DNA of 64,000 bases from Thalassotalea crassostreae. Its GTDB lineage: Bacteria; Pseudomonadota; Gammaproteobacteria; Enterobacterales; Alteromonadaceae. Under the pieces are notes generated by a model. It ran no database searches. It was not told the origin of the DNA and saw nothing but the letters and a program-made list of their open reading frames with translations. The position numbers and the translations under genes are program-made. Below are positions 63,035 to 64,000 of the stretch, one piece after another. The DNA lies in contig NZ_CP017689.1 of NCBI RefSeq assembly GCF_001831495.1, forward strand, positions 3,286,001 to 3,350,000, written 5' to 3'. Every line of letters starts with the position of its first letter. Positions within the stretch are counted from its first letter, which is position 1.

Positions 63035-64000
63035 ATGACTTTAGTTAACAGCAAAGTCCACCTAAAAAGAGCTTTGTTATCCGCGAGTTTAGCGGTCGCA
63101 TTAACAGCATGTGGTGGAAATTCAACAACAATTGACGAGGAAGTAGTTAGTGCTTCTACAGTGACAGCGAATACCGCTCCTGTAATTGAAAGCACAGCGG
63201 CAGCTTCTATTGAAGTAGATCAAGAATATACGTATATATTTATTGCTTCCGATTCAGATGCAGATACAAGCCTTACAATGTCTGCAAGCACTTTGCCAAA
63301 TTGGTTAAACTTTGACCCTGACACAGGGGTGTTATCAGGTACACCGACTGCGGCAAATGCAGGTGTTCATACTGTTAGTCTAGCGGTCAGTGATGGCTTT
63401 GATGTTCAAAGACAAACCTTCGAAATCACGGTTGTTTTACCAGAAGATTACGAAGTAAATGTTACTAGCTTTGTCGTTTTTGCTGACAATCAATTAGCTA
63501 GTTGGCCAGCATGGGACTGTTGTGGTGGCTCTACTCCAGTAATGGTAAATGCTGGTGGTGACTATGGTAATGCAGTTGAATTCTCAATTGGCGCTGAGCC
63601 TACCGTTATGGGCTTTATTAGCCGTGCAAGTGACGGTGCTGTTAACCCTATGCCGTATAACGCTAGTGAGCAGTTATTACCGGGCGGAACCCTTTCATTT
63701 GATTTAAAAATGACTTCTTCTCCAGGTGACACTACTTGGATGTTAAAGCTTGAAAGTAATAGTGGTGCAAGTGCACTTGAAGTCCCTCTTTCAACAAGTG
63801 TTGAAGCACATGCTGCACCAGAATTAGATACTTGGCAGCATTATACATTCAAAATTTCAGACCTAGTTTCTGCAGGTTTTGATCCTACACAAATCGACGT
63901 AATCATGATTTTCCCAGCATGGAGTACAGGTGAAGGTGCTGTATACCTAGTCGATAACGTGATGTTTGCTCCTGAAGGTGGCGATGATGAGCCAGAGCCA
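63035..64000 (+). CDS. Lipoprotein with Ig-like and WDCC modules, cut by window end
   Basis: 322 residues are visible with no stop before 64000. GGGGAAAG precedes the ATG. Lipobox LTAC gives lipidated Cys26. Residues about 50-138 form a cadherin/He_PIG-like Ig domain (PNWLNFDPDTGVLSGTP, VSLAVSDGFD). Residues about 143-314 are one WDCC module (WPAWDCCGGSTP, EPTVMGF, MIFPAWSTGEGAVY), closely like the three in the GH16 protein. An acidic linker (GGDDEPEP) follows, so a catalytic or further binding domain probably lies beyond the window. A surface beta-glucan-binding role is inferred. Confidence 0.85.
   Translation, partial: MTLVNSKVHLKRALLSASLAVALTACGGNSTTIDEEVVSASTVTANTAPVIESTAAASIEVDQEYTYIFIASDSDADTSLTMSASTLPNWLNFDPDTGVLSGTPTAANAGVHTVSLAVSDGFDVQRQTFEITVVLPEDYEVNVTSFVVFADNQLASWPAWDCCGGSTPVMVNAGGDYGNAVEFSIGAEPTVMGFISRASDGAVNPMPYNASEQLLPGGTLSFDLKMTSSPGDTTWMLKLESNSGASALEVPLSTSVEAHAAPELDTWQHYTFKISDLVSAGFDPTQIDVIMIFPAWSTGEGAVYLVDNVMFAPEGGDDEPEP

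Overview
The window looks like a chromosomal segment of a marine gammaproteobacterium of the order Alteromonadales. A Colwelliaceae member (Colwellia/Thalassotalea type) is my best guess. The reasons are a fairly AT-rich genome, near-canonical gammaproteobacterial rRNA operons, proteins that look like the Shewanella/Colwellia families TIGR02922 and TIGR04219, a fadBA operon, zur, hslVU, priA and rpmE of gammaproteobacterial type, and a large TonB-dependent receptor with a beta-glucan degradation cluster. No database search was possible, so family names come from recognition of the sequences.

Region 1 (1-17.1 kb) holds two rRNA operons in tandem, both transcribed leftward. Operon 1 (about 1.66-7.05 kb) is 16S-23S-5S with no spacer tRNA. 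Operon 2 (about 10.9-16.5 kb) is 16S-tRNA-Ile-tRNA-Ala-23S-5S-tRNA-Tyr. Each has two promoters with 16-bp spacers and GC-rich discriminators. Two identical 1321-bp IS256-family elements in the same orientation bracket operon 1 and one intervening gene. Their 8-bp target duplications differ, so they inserted independently. The 3' ends of both operons are tandemly repeated together with their terminators. The spacers and flanks carry a family of short palindromes with a fixed GGA core and changing stems, several of them paired. Comparing the two operons shows filled and empty sites.

Region 2 (17.2-45.4 kb) is mostly core chromosome. It contains a secreted helical-repeat protein, fadBA, ppaC, an envelope cluster (copper chaperone, DUF2333, beta-barrel), a phage-shock cluster (pspA, pspC and small membrane proteins) behind a good sigma54 promoter, dusA, zur, dnaB, an ECF sigma/anti-sigma/DUF4097 operon, three small conserved genes, hslVU, ftsN, priA, rpmE, rraA, an acetoacetate-decarboxylase-like gene, hutI and a LytS/LytTR two-component pair.

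Region 3 (45.5-64 kb) is a probable laminarin (beta-1,3-glucan) locus. A surface GH16 lipoprotein with three copies of a WDCC-containing module would cut the polymer and a TonB-dependent receptor would import fragments. Two GH17-like enzymes without signal peptides and an 1149-residue phosphorylase-like enzyme (GH149/GH94 type) would finish the job in the cytoplasm. The window ends inside a second lipoprotein carrying the same WDCC module. Between them lie an MDR oxidoreductase/LysR pair and a large di-haem lipoprotein.
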